NCBI GenBank assembly: GCA_019359075.1
Contig: JAHHIB010000012.1
Location: 48,448 to 112,447, forward strand
DNA length: 64,000 bases
Direction: 5' to 3'
DNA from: Kalymmatonema hyalinum WJT4-NPBG1
GTDB lineage: Bacteria; Cyanobacteriota; Cyanobacteriia; Cyanobacteriales; Nostocaceae
How positions within the stretch are numbered: the first letter of the stretch is position 1; each line of letters begins with the position of its first letter. Below the pieces are notes generated by a model. The model did not search any database, was not told where the DNA came from, and was given only the letters and a program-made list of their open reading frames with translations. The translations under genes and the position numbers were made by a program. Below are positions 34,833 to 44,786 of the stretch, piece by piece.

Positions 34833-35306
34833 ATATCATGTCGAGGCACATAAGCTTTTCTATTGTACTAAGGGGATTCGCGAGTAGGGATAAGTAAAGA
34901 TGTAGTCACAATATCATTTTTTAGTCTGATTCTTTTGCCAATCGCTAATCAACCGCCCCCATCCTTTATTCCCTAAAGACGGCAAACACCACATTATCGA
35001 TACGGTTCACCCGAATTGCTCCTAGTATTAATTCTCATACATTAGACAAAGAAAGTGAAAGCAATTCAGTCCATGAACAAACAAGAAGAACAAACAAGAA
35101 AAGTTTTGCAGGATAACCGCCCTAACCTAGGTTCGGAAAACCACCCTTCATGGACTGGCTACACAGGCTCAGTATATATATCAGCAGTAAGTAAAACCAA
35201 AGGTATTCATGCTGAATTCGCTGCTTTCTAAATTCAGTTAGTTCAAAAATTTCGCCCTTTATACTCTCATTCATTCATTTGTAGTTATACGGAGCCAGCA
35301 CCTACA
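34833..35306. other. Intergenic region upstream of dnaK
   Basis: 474 bases. A 52-codon frame (35073-35231, starting MNKQEEQTRKVLQDNRPNLG) is open but has no ribosome site and no recognisable similarity; I do not call it. Two direct repeats of AGAACAAACAAG lie near 35077-35100. The dnaK promoter must be in the last ~200 bases; no CIRCE palindrome (TTAGCACTC-N9-GAGTGCTAA) is visible. Confidence 0.4.
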
Positions 35307-37229
35307 ATGGCAAAAGTAGTTGGAATTGACTTAGGTACGACAAACTCCTGCGTAGCAGTTATGGAAGGTGGTAAACCCACAGTTATAGCTAACGCGGAAG
35401 GTTTTCGGACAACGCCTTCAGTAGTCGCCTTCGCAAAAAATGGCGATCGCTTGGTTGGTCAAATCGCCAAACGCCAGGCGGTGATGAACCCCGAAAACAC
35501 TTTTTATTCTGTAAAACGTTTCATTGGACGCAAGTTCGACGAAATTACCCACGAAGCTACTGAAGTTTCTTACAAGGTAGTGCGTGACAGCAACAGTAAC
35601 GTTAAAGTTGATTGTCCGCAAGTCGGCAAGCCTTTTGCTCCGGAAGAAATTTCGGCACAAGTTCTCCGTAAGCTGGTAGAAGATGCTAGCAAGTACATCG
35701 GTGAAACTGTAACTCAAGCCGTGATCACCGTTCCCGCATACTTCAACGACTCCCAGCGGCAAGCAACCAAAGACGCTGGTAAGATTGCTGGTATTGAAGT
35801 GTTGCGGATTATCAACGAGCCTACCGCTGCTTCCTTGGCATACGGCTTTGATAAGAAGAGCAACGAAACCATCCTCGTGTTTGACCTTGGTGGTGGTACA
35901 TTCGACGTATCCATCCTCGAAGTCGGCGACGGCGTGTTTGAAGTGTTAGCAACCTCTGGTGATACCCACCTTGGTGGTGACGACTTCGACAAGAAAATCG
36001 TTGATTTCTTAGCGGAACAGTTCAGAAAAGACGAAGGAATCGAGCTGCGCAAAGACAGACAAGCCTTACAGCGTCTGACTGAAGCTGCAGAAAAAGCGAA
36101 AATTGAACTTTCCAGCGTCACTCAAGCGGAAATCAACCTACCATTTATTACCGCTACCCAGGATGGTCCTAAGCACCTGGATACAACCCTGACTCGCGCT
36201 AAGTTTGAAGAACTCTGCTCTGACTTAATTGACCGTTGCCGAGTTCCCGTTGAGAACGCACTACGCGATGCTAAATTAAGCAAGAACGATATTGATGAAG
36301 TTGTATTAGTTGGTGGTTCTACCCGCATCCCCGCAGTACAACAAATCGTCAAGCAGGTGTTGGGTAGAGACCCCAACCAAAGCGTCAACCCCGATGAAGT
36401 GGTAGCAGTTGGTGCAGCGATTCAAGCCGGTGTGCTTGGTGGTGATGTTACTGGTATCTTGCTGTTAGACGTAACACCCCTGTCCTTGGGTGTGGAAACG
36501 TTGGGCGGTGTCATGACCAAGATTATTCCTCGCAACACCACAATTCCTACCAAGAAGTCAGAAGTCTTCTCCACCGCTGTGGATGGTCAAACCAACGTGG
36601 AAATTCACGTCCTCCAAGGCGAACGCGAGATGTCAAACGACAACAAGAGCTTGGGTACCTTCCGTCTCGATGGTATTCCCCCAGCACCACGCGGTGTCCC
36701 TCAAATCGAAGTGATTTTCGATATTGACGCTAACGGTATTCTCAACGTTACCGCTAAGGACAAAGGTACTGGTAAGGAGCAGTCTATCAGTATTACTGGT
36801 GCTTCTACCTTGGATAAATCTGACGTTGAACGGATGGTCAAAGAAGCCGAACAAAACGCTTCAACTGACAAAGAACGTCGGGAGAAAATTGACCGCAAGA
36901 ACCAAGCCGACTCCTTGTCATACCAAGCTGAGAAGCAGCTGCAAGAATTGGGCGACAAAGTCCCCGCAGCTGATAAGACTAAGGTAGAAGGTTTGGTGAA
37001 AGACCTACGGGAAGCCGTCTCCAAGGAAGACGACGAGCAGATCAAAAAGCTCACACCTGAATTGCAACAAGCGCTCTTTGCTGTTGGTAGCAATCTCTAT
37101 CAACAAGCAGGTGGTGGCGATGGTTCTGCTCCTGGTGGTGGTCCTGACACCTCTGGTGGTGGCGCTTCTTCCTCCTCCACTGGCGGTGCTGATGATGTGA
37201 TTGACGCTGATTTCACTGAATCTAAGTAG
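35307..37229 (+). CDS. dnaK: Hsp70 chaperone DnaK
   Basis: 640 residues, full length. ATPase domain motifs [47 protein letters not shown] and [14 protein letters not shown]; substrate-binding domain with [15 protein letters not shown] and [12 protein letters not shown]; and a C-terminal Gly/Ser-rich tail ending in [12 protein letters not shown], the usual J-protein-interacting end. Cyanobacteria carry several DnaK paralogs; the full-length tail here is that of the housekeeping (DnaK2-like) type, but I cannot assign the paralog with certainty. ACGGAG lies about 13 bases upstream of ATG. No grpE or dnaJ neighbour. Confidence 0.97.
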   Translation: MAKVVGIDLGTTNSCVAVMEGGKPTVIANAEGFRTTPSVVAFAKNGDRLVGQIAKRQAVMNPENTFYSVKRFIGRKFDEITHEATEVSYKVVRDSNSNVKVDCPQVGKPFAPEEISAQVLRKLVEDASKYIGETVTQAVITVPAYFNDSQRQATKDAGKIAGIEVLRIINEPTAASLAYGFDKKSNETILVFDLGGGTFDVSILEVGDGVFEVLATSGDTHLGGDDFDKKIVDFLAEQFRKDEGIELRKDRQALQRLTEAAEKAKIELSSVTQAEINLPFITATQDGPKHLDTTLTRAKFEELCSDLIDRCRVPVENALRDAKLSKNDIDEVVLVGGSTRIPAVQQIVKQVLGRDPNQSVNPDEVVAVGAAIQAGVLGGDVTGILLLDVTPLSLGVETLGGVMTKIIPRNTTIPTKKSEVFSTAVDGQTNVEIHVLQGEREMSNDNKSLGTFRLDGIPPAPRGVPQIEVIFDIDANGILNVTAKDKGTGKEQSISITGASTLDKSDVERMVKEAEQNASTDKERREKIDRKNQADSLSYQAEKQLQELGDKVPAADKTKVEGLVKDLREAVSKEDDEQIKKLTPELQQALFAVGSNLYQQAGGGDGSAPGGGPDTSGGGASSSSTGGADDVIDADFTESK

Positions 37230-37239
37230 TTATTGGTTC

Positions 37240-37306
37240 GGTGGGCGATGCCCACCTTACAATCAAAATCCCCCATCCAAAATGATTCTTGGGTGGGAAT
37301 TTTTTT
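37240..37306 (+). terminator. Terminator of dnaK (two hairpins)
   Basis: GGTGGGC/GCCCACC stem at 37240-37256, then a second stem of CCCCCATCCAA with TTGGGTGGGAA at about 37269-37299 followed by TTTTTTT. Confidence 0.8.
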
Positions 37307-37466
37307 GTGAAGATGGGGTACACGAGTGTAGGGGTGTGGGGGCTTAATTTGTACCTCAAGTAGGGTGAGTTAGTCCTAACTCTTTTCTATGATTGGGCTT
37401 GTATTGCAAACAAGAATCGTAATTTGATTCAGCAACACCAAGTTATTCATTCAAAACTTGCGAAAA

Positions 37467-38117
37467 ATGCCATACCCACAAGCTCCCTGGACACTTCAAG
37501 GCTACGCAATCGTAACTGGACATCTCATAAATATTGACCGAGTGCGTCACCTGATTCCCTCGGAATTAGAAATTATTTCTGTATTTCCTGGTAAAACCGT
37601 TGGTGGTGTATATTTATCCTATTACGGATCTGGCTCGGTGCTAGAGTACAGCGAATTGATTGTTATTCCTGCTGCGGTGGGTTATCAAGGAAAAATCGGT
37701 GGCTGGGTTTCTCATATTTATGTAGATAATCCTGATTCGGTAGCTGGTGGTCGAGAGGTTTGGGGACTACCGAAGGAATTAGCTGATTTTACTTGGGAAA
37801 GAGGAGAACGTGTTACTGTTCGCCAAGGAAATCGCATATTGTGTAGTTTGAACTATAAGCAGCAAACCTTCGCATGGCAACAGTGGTTAGGTGGATCTAG
37901 TTTCAGTGCAAAGGATGCAAATTTGCTGAACTTCTCTGCTGAATTGGAATCGCGTTTAGGGTTTATTGGCTCTAAGTTAGAAGTTCCCACCGAAAGTCCT
38001 TTTTCTGAAATCGGTTTAGGTCAACCTTTGTTAACTGTGCGTTGCGAACAGATGAGTTTGAGAGTTCGTGCGCCGGAAGTTGTGGGACAAAAGGCAGTTG
38101 AGTATACTTATCAGTAA
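37467..38117 (+). CDS. Acetoacetate-decarboxylase-family protein
   Basis: 216 residues from ATG 37467 (a TTG nine bases earlier is possible). The acetoacetate decarboxylase family is recognisable from the YLSYYGSGSVLEYSELIVIP region, GGWVSHIYVDNPDSVAGGRE and VWGLPKELADFTW, where the Lys after GLP corresponds to the catalytic region. Distant family members include enzymes that do not decarboxylate, so the substrate is open. Monocistronic, between dnaK and the nitrogen-regulatory patB. Confidence 0.8.
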   Translation: MPYPQAPWTLQGYAIVTGHLINIDRVRHLIPSELEIISVFPGKTVGGVYLSYYGSGSVLEYSELIVIPAAVGYQGKIGGWVSHIYVDNPDSVAGGREVWGLPKELADFTWERGERVTVRQGNRILCSLNYKQQTFAWQQWLGGSSFSAKDANLLNFSAELESRLGFIGSKLEVPTESPFSEIGLGQPLLTVRCEQMSLRVRAPEVVGQKAVEYTYQ

Positions 38118-38226
38118 ATCTGAAAAATGTTAAATTGGCACTCCCCATGCGTAGAAGAACGCAGGGGATTTTTGGGTTCATCAGTCATCCAAAACGGAGA
38201 AAAACACGCTGACGAATCAAACTGCA

Positions 38227-39816
38227 TTAAGCTATACCCAACACTTTCCGCAAGACCACTTGGTCTTCTAACTTGGCTTTGAGGCGACCATTTTCCAAAT
38301 CTCGAATCCAGCTTTGACTTTTCCCTGCCAGTTTCGCTAATTCTCTTTGCGAAAGATTAAGATTTTTTCTTGCCTGCAAAATCTGTTCGCCTAGCAGATA
38401 TCCTGTTGTGATTTTTGATTTTGTTCTGTTTTTTGTCGTTCGTCGCTTTTTTTCAGATTCAGTGGTTTGTTGCTCCCATTCTGGGGGTACTGTAAACGAT
38501 AAAATCCGGGCATTCATCAGCATGTTCCATTTACCACGGGGACTTTTATCTGTCAGGCGTCTGTCTCCGCTAGCGTCCTTAATCCAAAATTCTAAGGCAT
38601 CGTCTGGATCTTCGGGAATATCCACCAATTTCGCCCACAACGGTTGAATTTCTGATGGGTACGTTACTGGGTCGAAACTTGGTTTCATACCATAATGATT
38701 CAGAACTTCCAAATCGTTTTCAAAGGTTCGCAGGAGTCGCTTGCGTTCCTCCCGTTGTCTGCAAGCAAGAGAAACTTTCTCTTCACCGTAAGCAACACGC
38801 AGCAAGGTGGGAACTGTAATACGCTGTTCTTTGCCCATTTTAGTTTTAAACAGCAACCACAGCATCAGTCGCGCTGCTCCTTCGTGTTGCTGCCAAATAC
38901 TCATGACCGTCGTTAACAGGGTTTTAGGCAGACTGCCATATTGATAAAATGTATTTCGTTCCTTGCATCCTTGTTTGTTTAAGAAGTACTGCGCCCATAT
39001 ACCTGCTTTGACTTTAAAAGTGAGTCCAACTAGATATTTGCATCCTTGATCATCTTCTTGAAAGTGATGCTGAACTTCTACCAAGTGCCACAAGCGACAT
39101 TTTTCCACTGAAAATCCTTTGACTCGACCTTGTTGGGGCCAATTAATAGAGGTTATCAGCGAGCAAGTTTGCTGCACCAAGTTCTTCATTAAAGCCAACT
39201 TGGCGGGTTTGCTCAGATCTTTGCGTTTCTCCAGCCCCAAATATTTCTCAATTTGGCGATCGTCAATCGTAAAATCTTGCACCCAAGGCTGATCTAAAGC
39301 TGTCGCATGAGCTGCGAAAATTAATTGCATACAAGCCGCTCTGATATCAAGCGTCTCAATGACTTCTAAGGAAGTTGCAAGTTCGCTTCCATTGCTGAGT
39401 TTGGTGATGTGAAATGCGATCGCCCCTCGCCCCTGGTTGACTTGTCGGCCATAACGCACCTTGCCGTATTCATCAATTTCCCAAGGTAGGGAGGTTCGCT
39501 GTGCCAACACATTGCAAGCTTCCCAGATAACGATCGCCGAAGCAAATGGGTTGCTCTTACCGTTAGCAAATAAATCTGGGCTGGTCGCATCTCTGGAATC
39601 AACTTTACATCTCCCCCTTTTCGCCTGCATGGGTATAGGGGAATCAATCGGACAAACGACTGCACATTGGGGTTCGGGATAATAACCTTCGCAGTTGTTA
39701 CAAAGACTAGGGTCGATCCAGTATTCGTTGTTCTCTAATTTGATGGCACCAGTAGGACATTGGGGACGGCAGTTGTCACATCCAACGCAACTGTTATTAG
39801 GAATTGTATAAGGCAT
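38227..39816 (-). CDS. patB: PatB/CnfR nitrogen-fixation regulator (ferredoxin domain plus HTH)
   Basis: 529 residues from ATG 39816, matching the length of Anabaena PatB; an upstream start at 39948 would add 44 poorly supported residues. N-terminus: two [4Fe-4S] motifs, Cys10-Cys13-Cys16-Cys20 and Cys39-Cys42-Cys51-Cys55. C-terminus: a helix-turn-helix (NLSQRELAKLAGKSQSWIRD). In cyanobacteria this protein (CnfR) activates nif genes when oxygen is low, and in heterocystous strains it is needed for late nitrogen fixation. The gene is divergent from fdxB and beside the heterocyst cox genes, which strongly supports the identity. The clusters probably sense oxygen or redox state. Confidence 0.93.
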   Translation of the reverse strand: MPYTIPNNSCVGCDNCRPQCPTGAIKLENNEYWIDPSLCNNCEGYYPEPQCAVVCPIDSPIPMQAKRGRCKVDSRDATSPDLFANGKSNPFASAIVIWEACNVLAQRTSLPWEIDEYGKVRYGRQVNQGRGAIAFHITKLSNGSELATSLEVIETLDIRAACMQLIFAAHATALDQPWVQDFTIDDRQIEKYLGLEKRKDLSKPAKLALMKNLVQQTCSLITSINWPQQGRVKGFSVEKCRLWHLVEVQHHFQEDDQGCKYLVGLTFKVKAGIWAQYFLNKQGCKERNTFYQYGSLPKTLLTTVMSIWQQHEGAARLMLWLLFKTKMGKEQRITVPTLLRVAYGEEKVSLACRQREERKRLLRTFENDLEVLNHYGMKPSFDPVTYPSEIQPLWAKLVDIPEDPDDALEFWIKDASGDRRLTDKSPRGKWNMLMNARILSFTVPPEWEQQTTESEKKRRTTKNRTKSKITTGYLLGEQILQARKNLNLSQRELAKLAGKSQSWIRDLENGRLKAKLEDQVVLRKVLGIA

Positions 39817-40553
39817 AAGGCTTTTTCCTACTTTAATCGTTGAGATGTCTGGCTCAAGTCTCCCCTGGATGTGTCCTCTTGATTCACTACTCACTACCAC
39901 ATTGTTTGGACGGTAATAATAAACCTTGACCGTACTACTTAACCACATCCTTATTCGGACCGCGCATCCAATTGGAAGCTATTTAAGGCTTGTAAGCCGA
40001 GCCTAATTTTTAATATTTCTTACTTTCTAACATTTCATAAATTTCTATTTCAGTTTGTTAGCAATGAGCTAAACATATTTTTTGAATTCTCTTTAATAGG
40101 TAACTCCATAACATTTTTGATTGTAATTTAGATATTTATTCAAGTGTTATCCCTGAACAATCAATCCTCTTGTTAGTGCTTCAAATTAACCATATTTATA
40201 TGAGTAATATTTCCTTTCGTATTGATTTTGTTATTAATTTTACCTTTTTTAACTCAACTCCATTTTCTTAAAGCAAACCAGAAAAAAAAGATTAAAGATG
40301 ATGTCTGTCTATTGTTTATAGATAACTGGCAGATCCTCTGATGAAGGCAGTTTCCCATTATTTTTGAAAAAATTACTAAGAAAAAGTTGCATTTAAAGGT
40401 TTAACGTTAACCATGAGCTTAGTCTTATTTGATAACTCATCAAACTTTAATTGAATTAAGAAACATCTTAAAAGATCAAAAATAGGAAAAATAGGTTATG
40501 TTAGTATGAGCTTAAAAGTCAAACAGATGTGTCAGCAAAGCAGAAGGTAAATT
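39817..40553. promoter_or_regulatory. Divergent patB-fdxB control region
   Basis: About 740 AT-rich bases with no credible gene. A perfect 10-base palindrome TTAACGTTAA lies at 40401-40410, 144 bases before fdxB and a candidate operator. I found no full GTA-N8-TAC (NtcA) site here by eye. AGAAGGTAAATT precedes the fdxB start. Confidence 0.45.
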
Positions 40554-40847
40554 ATGGCGACGCTAACAGGATTAACATTTGGTGGCAAAACTTGGACACC
40601 TAAATTCGTTGAGGAAATTGACCAGGACAAATGTATCGGTTGCGGCAGATGTTTTAAAATCTGTGGGCATAATGTGCTGGAATTAAAAGCAATGAACGAA
40701 GAAGGAGAATTTGTCGAGGATGAGGACGATGATGAAATTGAAAAGAAAGTGATGACAATCGCCAACAAAGAAAATTGCGTGGGTTGTGAGGCATGCGCCA
40801 GGATTTGTTCCAAAAATTGCTATAGCCACTCTGCATTAGATAACTAA
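40554..40847 (+). CDS. fdxB: Ferredoxin III, nif-associated 2[4Fe-4S] (FdxB)
   Basis: 97 residues. Two cluster motifs: Cys27-Cys30-Cys33-Cys37 ([14 protein letters not shown]) and Cys75-Cys78-Cys81-Cys85 ([18 protein letters not shown]). Between them is an acidic stretch ([16 protein letters not shown]). This is the nif-specific ferredoxin III found next to patB/cnfR in heterocystous cyanobacteria and in nif clusters elsewhere; it carries electrons for nitrogenase assembly or reduction. Likely activated by the divergent PatB. Confidence 0.95.
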   Translation: MATLTGLTFGGKTWTPKFVEEIDQDKCIGCGRCFKICGHNVLELKAMNEEGEFVEDEDDDEIEKKVMTIANKENCVGCEACARICSKNCYSHSALDN

Positions 40848-41689
40848 AGTTTTTGGGTTGTTCAGAGGTCGGTTAAAGAAGGCGCTGTTTGACCCCTCGG
40901 ATTTCGGCATGAGGCAACGACTGTGAGCTCAGCCGAACCGCGCTCAGTCGAACGCTAGGCTCGGGGTCAACGAAAGTGTAAAACGGTGTACATCCAAATG
41001 GCAGTTTCTCTCTTGAGTAGTAAGGTCACCAGAGAGGAAGGTACTAGAGGGGAATATTTAAAGTTACAAGAACTAAGAGCAAAAAGTTCATAGTAAACGA
41101 ATCCGTAAATCTCAAATTGTCAGCTATTAACAAATTAAAAATTGCTGCCTTTGATAGCCTAATCACTTGCTATAACAGACAGCCGCCTCTGCAACTAGTT
41201 TATCTTGAAGTGCAAAGCTCCTGTACTAGGAGTAGAGAGATAGTTTTCATTTTTCTGGGGGGAGCGAAGAATTAAAAGATTTTAAAATTCCCCCAATTTT
41301 CTAGAATAAACATAGAAAATGAATTTGGTTAAAACAATAGCTAATTGCGTCATGAGTCATTAAAACAGTGAACAGTGACCAGTGAGCAGTGAGCAGTGAC
41401 CAATGAACAGTGACCAATGAACAGTGAACAGTAAACTCAAAGGCTGGTAGCTGATAACTGATAACTGATAACTGATAACTGGTAACTGTTAATGACTAGT
41501 CATTAAAATTAAAAAAAAGATGACAATAGATACATGACCAAGGATGCTACTAGCAATTAGCCATGTAAGCAAGAGACACAACTATTCTCTTTCCTCGCTT
41601 AGAGCATATATCAAGAGTACAGGATGTGGTGTACTGGGGTAAAACTCAGAAAAATATACCTTTAACGACGTTTCACAAAGCAGGTATTT
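40848..41689. other. Intergenic region between fdxB and coxB
   Basis: About 840 bases. It holds an inverted repeat TTGACCCC/GGGGTCAA (about 40888-40975) with TCGGCATGAGGC and CGCTCAGTCGAACG inside, a typical cyanobacterial dispersed element; then AT-rich sequence; then the heptamer repeats at 41366-41488. The cox promoter probably lies after 41500. No credible gene found. Confidence 0.5.
41366..41488. repeat. Heptamer short tandem repeats upstream of coxB
   Basis: Two blocks: variants of CAGTGAA/CAGTGAC/CAATGAA (about 41366-41433) and TGATAAC (about 41451-41488). Short tandem seven-base arrays of this type are a hallmark of Nostocales genomes. Confidence 0.85.
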
Positions 41690-42694
41690 ATGCAACAAAT
41701 TCCTGTTTCACTATGGACTCTAGTGGCTGGGATATTAGTTACAATTGTCAGTATTTGGGTAGGACAAAATCACGGTCTACTACCGGTGCAAGCATCGCAA
41801 CAAGCGCCTTTGGTAGACGGATTTTTTAACATTATGGTCTCCATTGCCACAGCTCTGTTTTTGGTGGTAGAAGGAACCATTGTGATTTTTTTGGTTAAGT
41901 ACCGCCGCCGTCGTGGGGATGACACGGATGGCGTCCATGTTGAAGGTAACTTTCCCTTAGAAGTTTTCTGGACGGCGATCCCATCTATTATCGTCCTCTG
42001 CTTGGGAATCTACAGTGTTGATGTTTTTAACCGAATGGGAGGGTTTGAGCCGGGGAGTCATCCTCATATGCCTCATTCTCCAGCTCATGTTGCCCAAATT
42101 CCAGGAAGTGCGATCGCTGCTACCCTGAGTGATGCTTCACCGCATGAATTGCAAACAGCAGCACCAGCAGCAGCCCCGAAAATCGGCATTGGCGCGACTC
42201 CTCAAGAGGAAGGCAAAAAAGCTGACTTGGTTGTCAACGTCACGGGAATGCAGTTTGCTTGGCTGTTCGACTACGCCGATAGTGGAGTGAATGCAGGAGA
42301 ATTACACGTTCCAGTCGGTGCTGACGTGCAACTCAACCTTTCTGCAACGGATGTGATTCACTCGTTCTGGGTGCCACAATTCCGGCTGAAGCAAGATGCG
42401 ATTCCCGGAATACCTACCGAACTACGATTTGTCGCTACGAAACCAGGCACATATCCTGTAGTTTGTGCTGAACTGTGCGGCGGCTACCACGGCTCAATGA
42501 GGTCACAAGTCATTGTCCACACGCCTCAAGAGTTTGAAAGCTGGCTCTCTGAAAACCGGGTTGCCCAAAAGCAAAACCTGAAAGAAGCTGTTGCAGTTAA
42601 TCCAGCAGACTTATCAACATCAGAGTTTCTTGCTCCCTACGCCCAAGAGATGGGGATTCATTCTGCAATCGAGTCATTAGTCGTCAGTCACTAG
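41690..42694 (+). CDS. coxB: Cytochrome c oxidase subunit II (heterocyst-type)
   Basis: 334 residues. Two N-terminal membrane helices (LWTLVAGILVTIVSIWVG; MVSIATALFLVVEGTIVIFL) with basic VKYRRRRGDD between helix and loop, then the exported copper domain: HSFWVPQF ligand His, and CAELCGGYHGSM with the two Cys, His and Met of the CuA centre. An inserted His/Pro/Ala-rich loop (about residues 122-165: SHPHMPHSPAHVAQIPG) is longer than in most subunits II. In heterocystous strains the coxB2A2C2 operon next to patB/fdxB works in heterocysts to respire away oxygen. The ATG follows GCAGGTATTT. Confidence 0.93.
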   Translation: MQQIPVSLWTLVAGILVTIVSIWVGQNHGLLPVQASQQAPLVDGFFNIMVSIATALFLVVEGTIVIFLVKYRRRRGDDTDGVHVEGNFPLEVFWTAIPSIIVLCLGIYSVDVFNRMGGFEPGSHPHMPHSPAHVAQIPGSAIAATLSDASPHELQTAAPAAAPKIGIGATPQEEGKKADLVVNVTGMQFAWLFDYADSGVNAGELHVPVGADVQLNLSATDVIHSFWVPQFRLKQDAIPGIPTELRFVATKPGTYPVVCAELCGGYHGSMRSQVIVHTPQEFESWLSENRVAQKQNLKEAVAVNPADLSTSEFLAPYAQEMGIHSAIESLVVSH

Positions 42695-42748
42695 TCATTG
42701 CTAAAAATACACGACAAACGACAAACGACATAGGACATAGGACAAAAA
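42686..42748. repeat. Heptamer-type repeats between coxB and coxA
   Basis: AGTCACTAGTCATTG, ACGACAAACGACAAACGACA, and ATAGGACATAGGACA: three short tandem arrays directly following the coxB stop and reaching to four bases before the coxA ATG, so the coxA ribosome site must lie inside the repeat (TAGGACA). Confidence 0.75.
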
Positions 42749-42749
42749 T

Positions 42750-44444
42750 ATGACCCAAGTAGAACTTCCACGAAACACTCCACCCGAAGACAATCAATCT
42801 GGTACTCAGGTCGTTGCCCATGCAGAACATCATCAGGCGTGGAAATGGTACGACTACTTCACGTTTAATGTTGACCACAAGGTTATTGGCATCCAATACC
42901 TGGTGACGGCGTTTGTATTTTATCTGATCGGCGGACTCATGGCTGTTGCCATACGTGCTGAACTGGCGACACCAGATTCAGATCTGCTCGATCCAAACCT
43001 CTACAACGCTTTCATGACGAATCACGGGACGATCATGATTTTTTTGTGGATCGTACCCAGTGCAATTGGCGGATTTGGTAACTATCTAGTGCCATTGATG
43101 ATTGGCGCTAGGGATATGGCTTTCCCCAAGCTGAATGCGATCGCCTTTTGGTTAAACCCACCCGCAGGATTGCTGCTAGGGGCTAGCTTCTTCTTCGGTG
43201 GTTCGCAATCTGGTTGGACAGCTTACCCACCCTTAAGTTTGGTTACGGCTAACACCGCGCAAACGCTGTGGATACTTGCCATTGTCCTGGTAGGAACTTC
43301 ATCAATTTTGGGTTCGGTGAACTTTGTAGTCACCATCTGGAAGATGAAAGTTCCCAGCATGAGATGGGACCAACTGCCCTTGTTCTGCTGGGCAATTTTA
43401 GCAACCTCCGTGCTTGCACTACTCTCCACACCTGTGTTAGCGGCAGGGTTGGTGTTGCTGTTGTTTGACCTCAACTTTGGCACCTCGTTCTTTAAACCAG
43501 ATGCAGGCGGTAACGTTGTTATCTACCAACATTTGTTCTGGTTCTATTCCCATCCGGCAGTTTATCTGATGATTCTGCCTATCTTCGGCATCATGTCCGA
43601 AGTAATTCCGGTTCACGCCCGCAAGCCAATCTTTGGATATAAGGCAATCGCCTATTCTAGTTTGGCAATCTGCGTCGTCGGTTTGTTCGTCTGGGTACAC
43701 CATATGTTTACCAGCGGTACACCCGGTTGGATGCGGATGTTCTTCACTATCTCCACCCTGATCGTTGCCGTTCCCACTGGCGTGAAAATTTTCGGCTGGG
43801 TTGCTACCCTTTGGGGCGGTAAAATACGCTTCACATCTGCCATGCTCTTCGCCATTGGCTTGTTGTCGATGTTTGTCATGGGTGGCTTGAGTGGTGTGAC
43901 AATGGGAACAGCCCCCTTTGATGTTCACGTCCACGACACTTACTATGTGGTGGGGCATTTCCACTACGTCTTGTTTGGCGGTTCCGTCTTTGGCATCTAC
44001 GCCGGAATCTATCACTGGTTCCCCAAAATGACGGGGCGGATGCTGAATGAAACCTGGGGTCGCGTTCACTTTATCCTCACCTTCATCGGTACAAATCTGA
44101 CCTTCCTACCCATGCACGAATTGGGTTTGCAAGGAATGCCCCGACGAGTTGCAATGTATGACCCGCAATTTGTCACCCTTAATGAGATTTGTACCATTGG
44201 TGCGTTTATTTTGGGTGCGTCCGTGATTCCCTTCACCATTAACATCCTTTGGAATTGGATTGCTGGACGTAAGGCGGGTGATAATCCTTGGAATGCTTTG
44301 ACCTTAGAATGGACAACCAGCTCGCCACCTCTGGTTGAAAACTGGGAAGAATTGCCCGTCGTCACTCACGGTCCCTACGACTACGGTTTGAATGCTCATA
44401 GTCCTGAGATACAGCCATCTGTTGCAAGTGAAGTGGGTGCTTAG
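42750..44444 (+). CDS. coxA: Cytochrome c oxidase subunit I
   Basis: 564 residues, about 12 membrane helices. Heme and copper ligands: NHGTIMIFLWIVPSAIGGF (first heme His), HLFWFYSHPAVYLMILP (CuB His and cross-linked Tyr), VHHMFTSG (two CuB His), HDTYYVVGHFHYVLFGG (heme a/a3 His). It is the catalytic subunit of an aa3-type oxidase. A cytoplasmic, polar C-terminus ends EIQPSVASEVGA. Middle gene of coxBAC; 55 bases after coxB and, once the repeats are discounted, part of one operon with coxC. Confidence 0.97.
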   Translation: MTQVELPRNTPPEDNQSGTQVVAHAEHHQAWKWYDYFTFNVDHKVIGIQYLVTAFVFYLIGGLMAVAIRAELATPDSDLLDPNLYNAFMTNHGTIMIFLWIVPSAIGGFGNYLVPLMIGARDMAFPKLNAIAFWLNPPAGLLLGASFFFGGSQSGWTAYPPLSLVTANTAQTLWILAIVLVGTSSILGSVNFVVTIWKMKVPSMRWDQLPLFCWAILATSVLALLSTPVLAAGLVLLLFDLNFGTSFFKPDAGGNVVIYQHLFWFYSHPAVYLMILPIFGIMSEVIPVHARKPIFGYKAIAYSSLAICVVGLFVWVHHMFTSGTPGWMRMFFTISTLIVAVPTGVKIFGWVATLWGGKIRFTSAMLFAIGLLSMFVMGGLSGVTMGTAPFDVHVHDTYYVVGHFHYVLFGGSVFGIYAGIYHWFPKMTGRMLNETWGRVHFILTFIGTNLTFLPMHELGLQGMPRRVAMYDPQFVTLNEICTIGAFILGASVIPFTINILWNWIAGRKAGDNPWNALTLEWTTSSPPLVENWEELPVVTHGPYDYGLNAHSPEIQPSVASEVGA

Positions 44445-44786
44445 TTAAGGAAGTAAATGCCCACAGCATAGTTCTTGTGGGGGAGCCAGCGCTGCAGGAG
44501 GTGAGACCAGTGCTGCAGGAGGTGAGACCAGTGCTGCAGGAGGGTTTCCCTCCGCAGGCAACTGGCTCTCCCGTTGGGGTTTCCCGACCTAGGCAACTGG
44601 CGTAAGCGCAAAGCGTGCCGCAGGCTTGCGCGTAGCGTGCCGAAGGCATACCCGAAGGGGTTTCCCGAACTCACAGCGACTGGCGTTGGGCAGAGAGAGG
44701 ATTGCCCCCCCTTTATCAAGACGGGCGTCGCACTGCGTGTTGCACTCCGTCGCCCGTCCCATAAAACAATCAAAAGCATAAACAAT
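44445..44786. repeat. GC-rich dispersed repeats inside the cox operon
   Basis: 342 bases between coxA and coxC, unusually GC-rich. It contains CAGTGCTGCAGGAGGTGAGAC in about two and a half tandem copies (44488-44545), GGTTTCCC and CAACTGGC units recurring several times, and GCGTAGCGTGCCGAAGGC-type segments, all typical of Nostocales interspersed repeats. An open plus-strand frame runs through it from 44574 into coxC but is composed of repeats; I start coxC at 44787. Confidence 0.8.

Noticed and set aside
34833..35306. CIRCE operator and a 52-codon gene upstream of dnaK
   Set aside because: No TTAGCACTC-N9-GAGTGCTAA palindrome is present, and the small frame lacks a ribosome site and similarity.
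41366..41488. CRISPR array
   Set aside because: The repeats are direct seven-base units without unique spacers; these are ordinary short tandem repeats.
43437..44069. Minus-strand frame antisense to coxA
   Set aside because: Shadow of the subunit I gene; composition is that of reversed membrane-helix codons.
44574..44786. N-terminal extension of coxC
   Set aside because: The extension consists of dispersed repeats; subunit III normally starts at the ATG at 44787.
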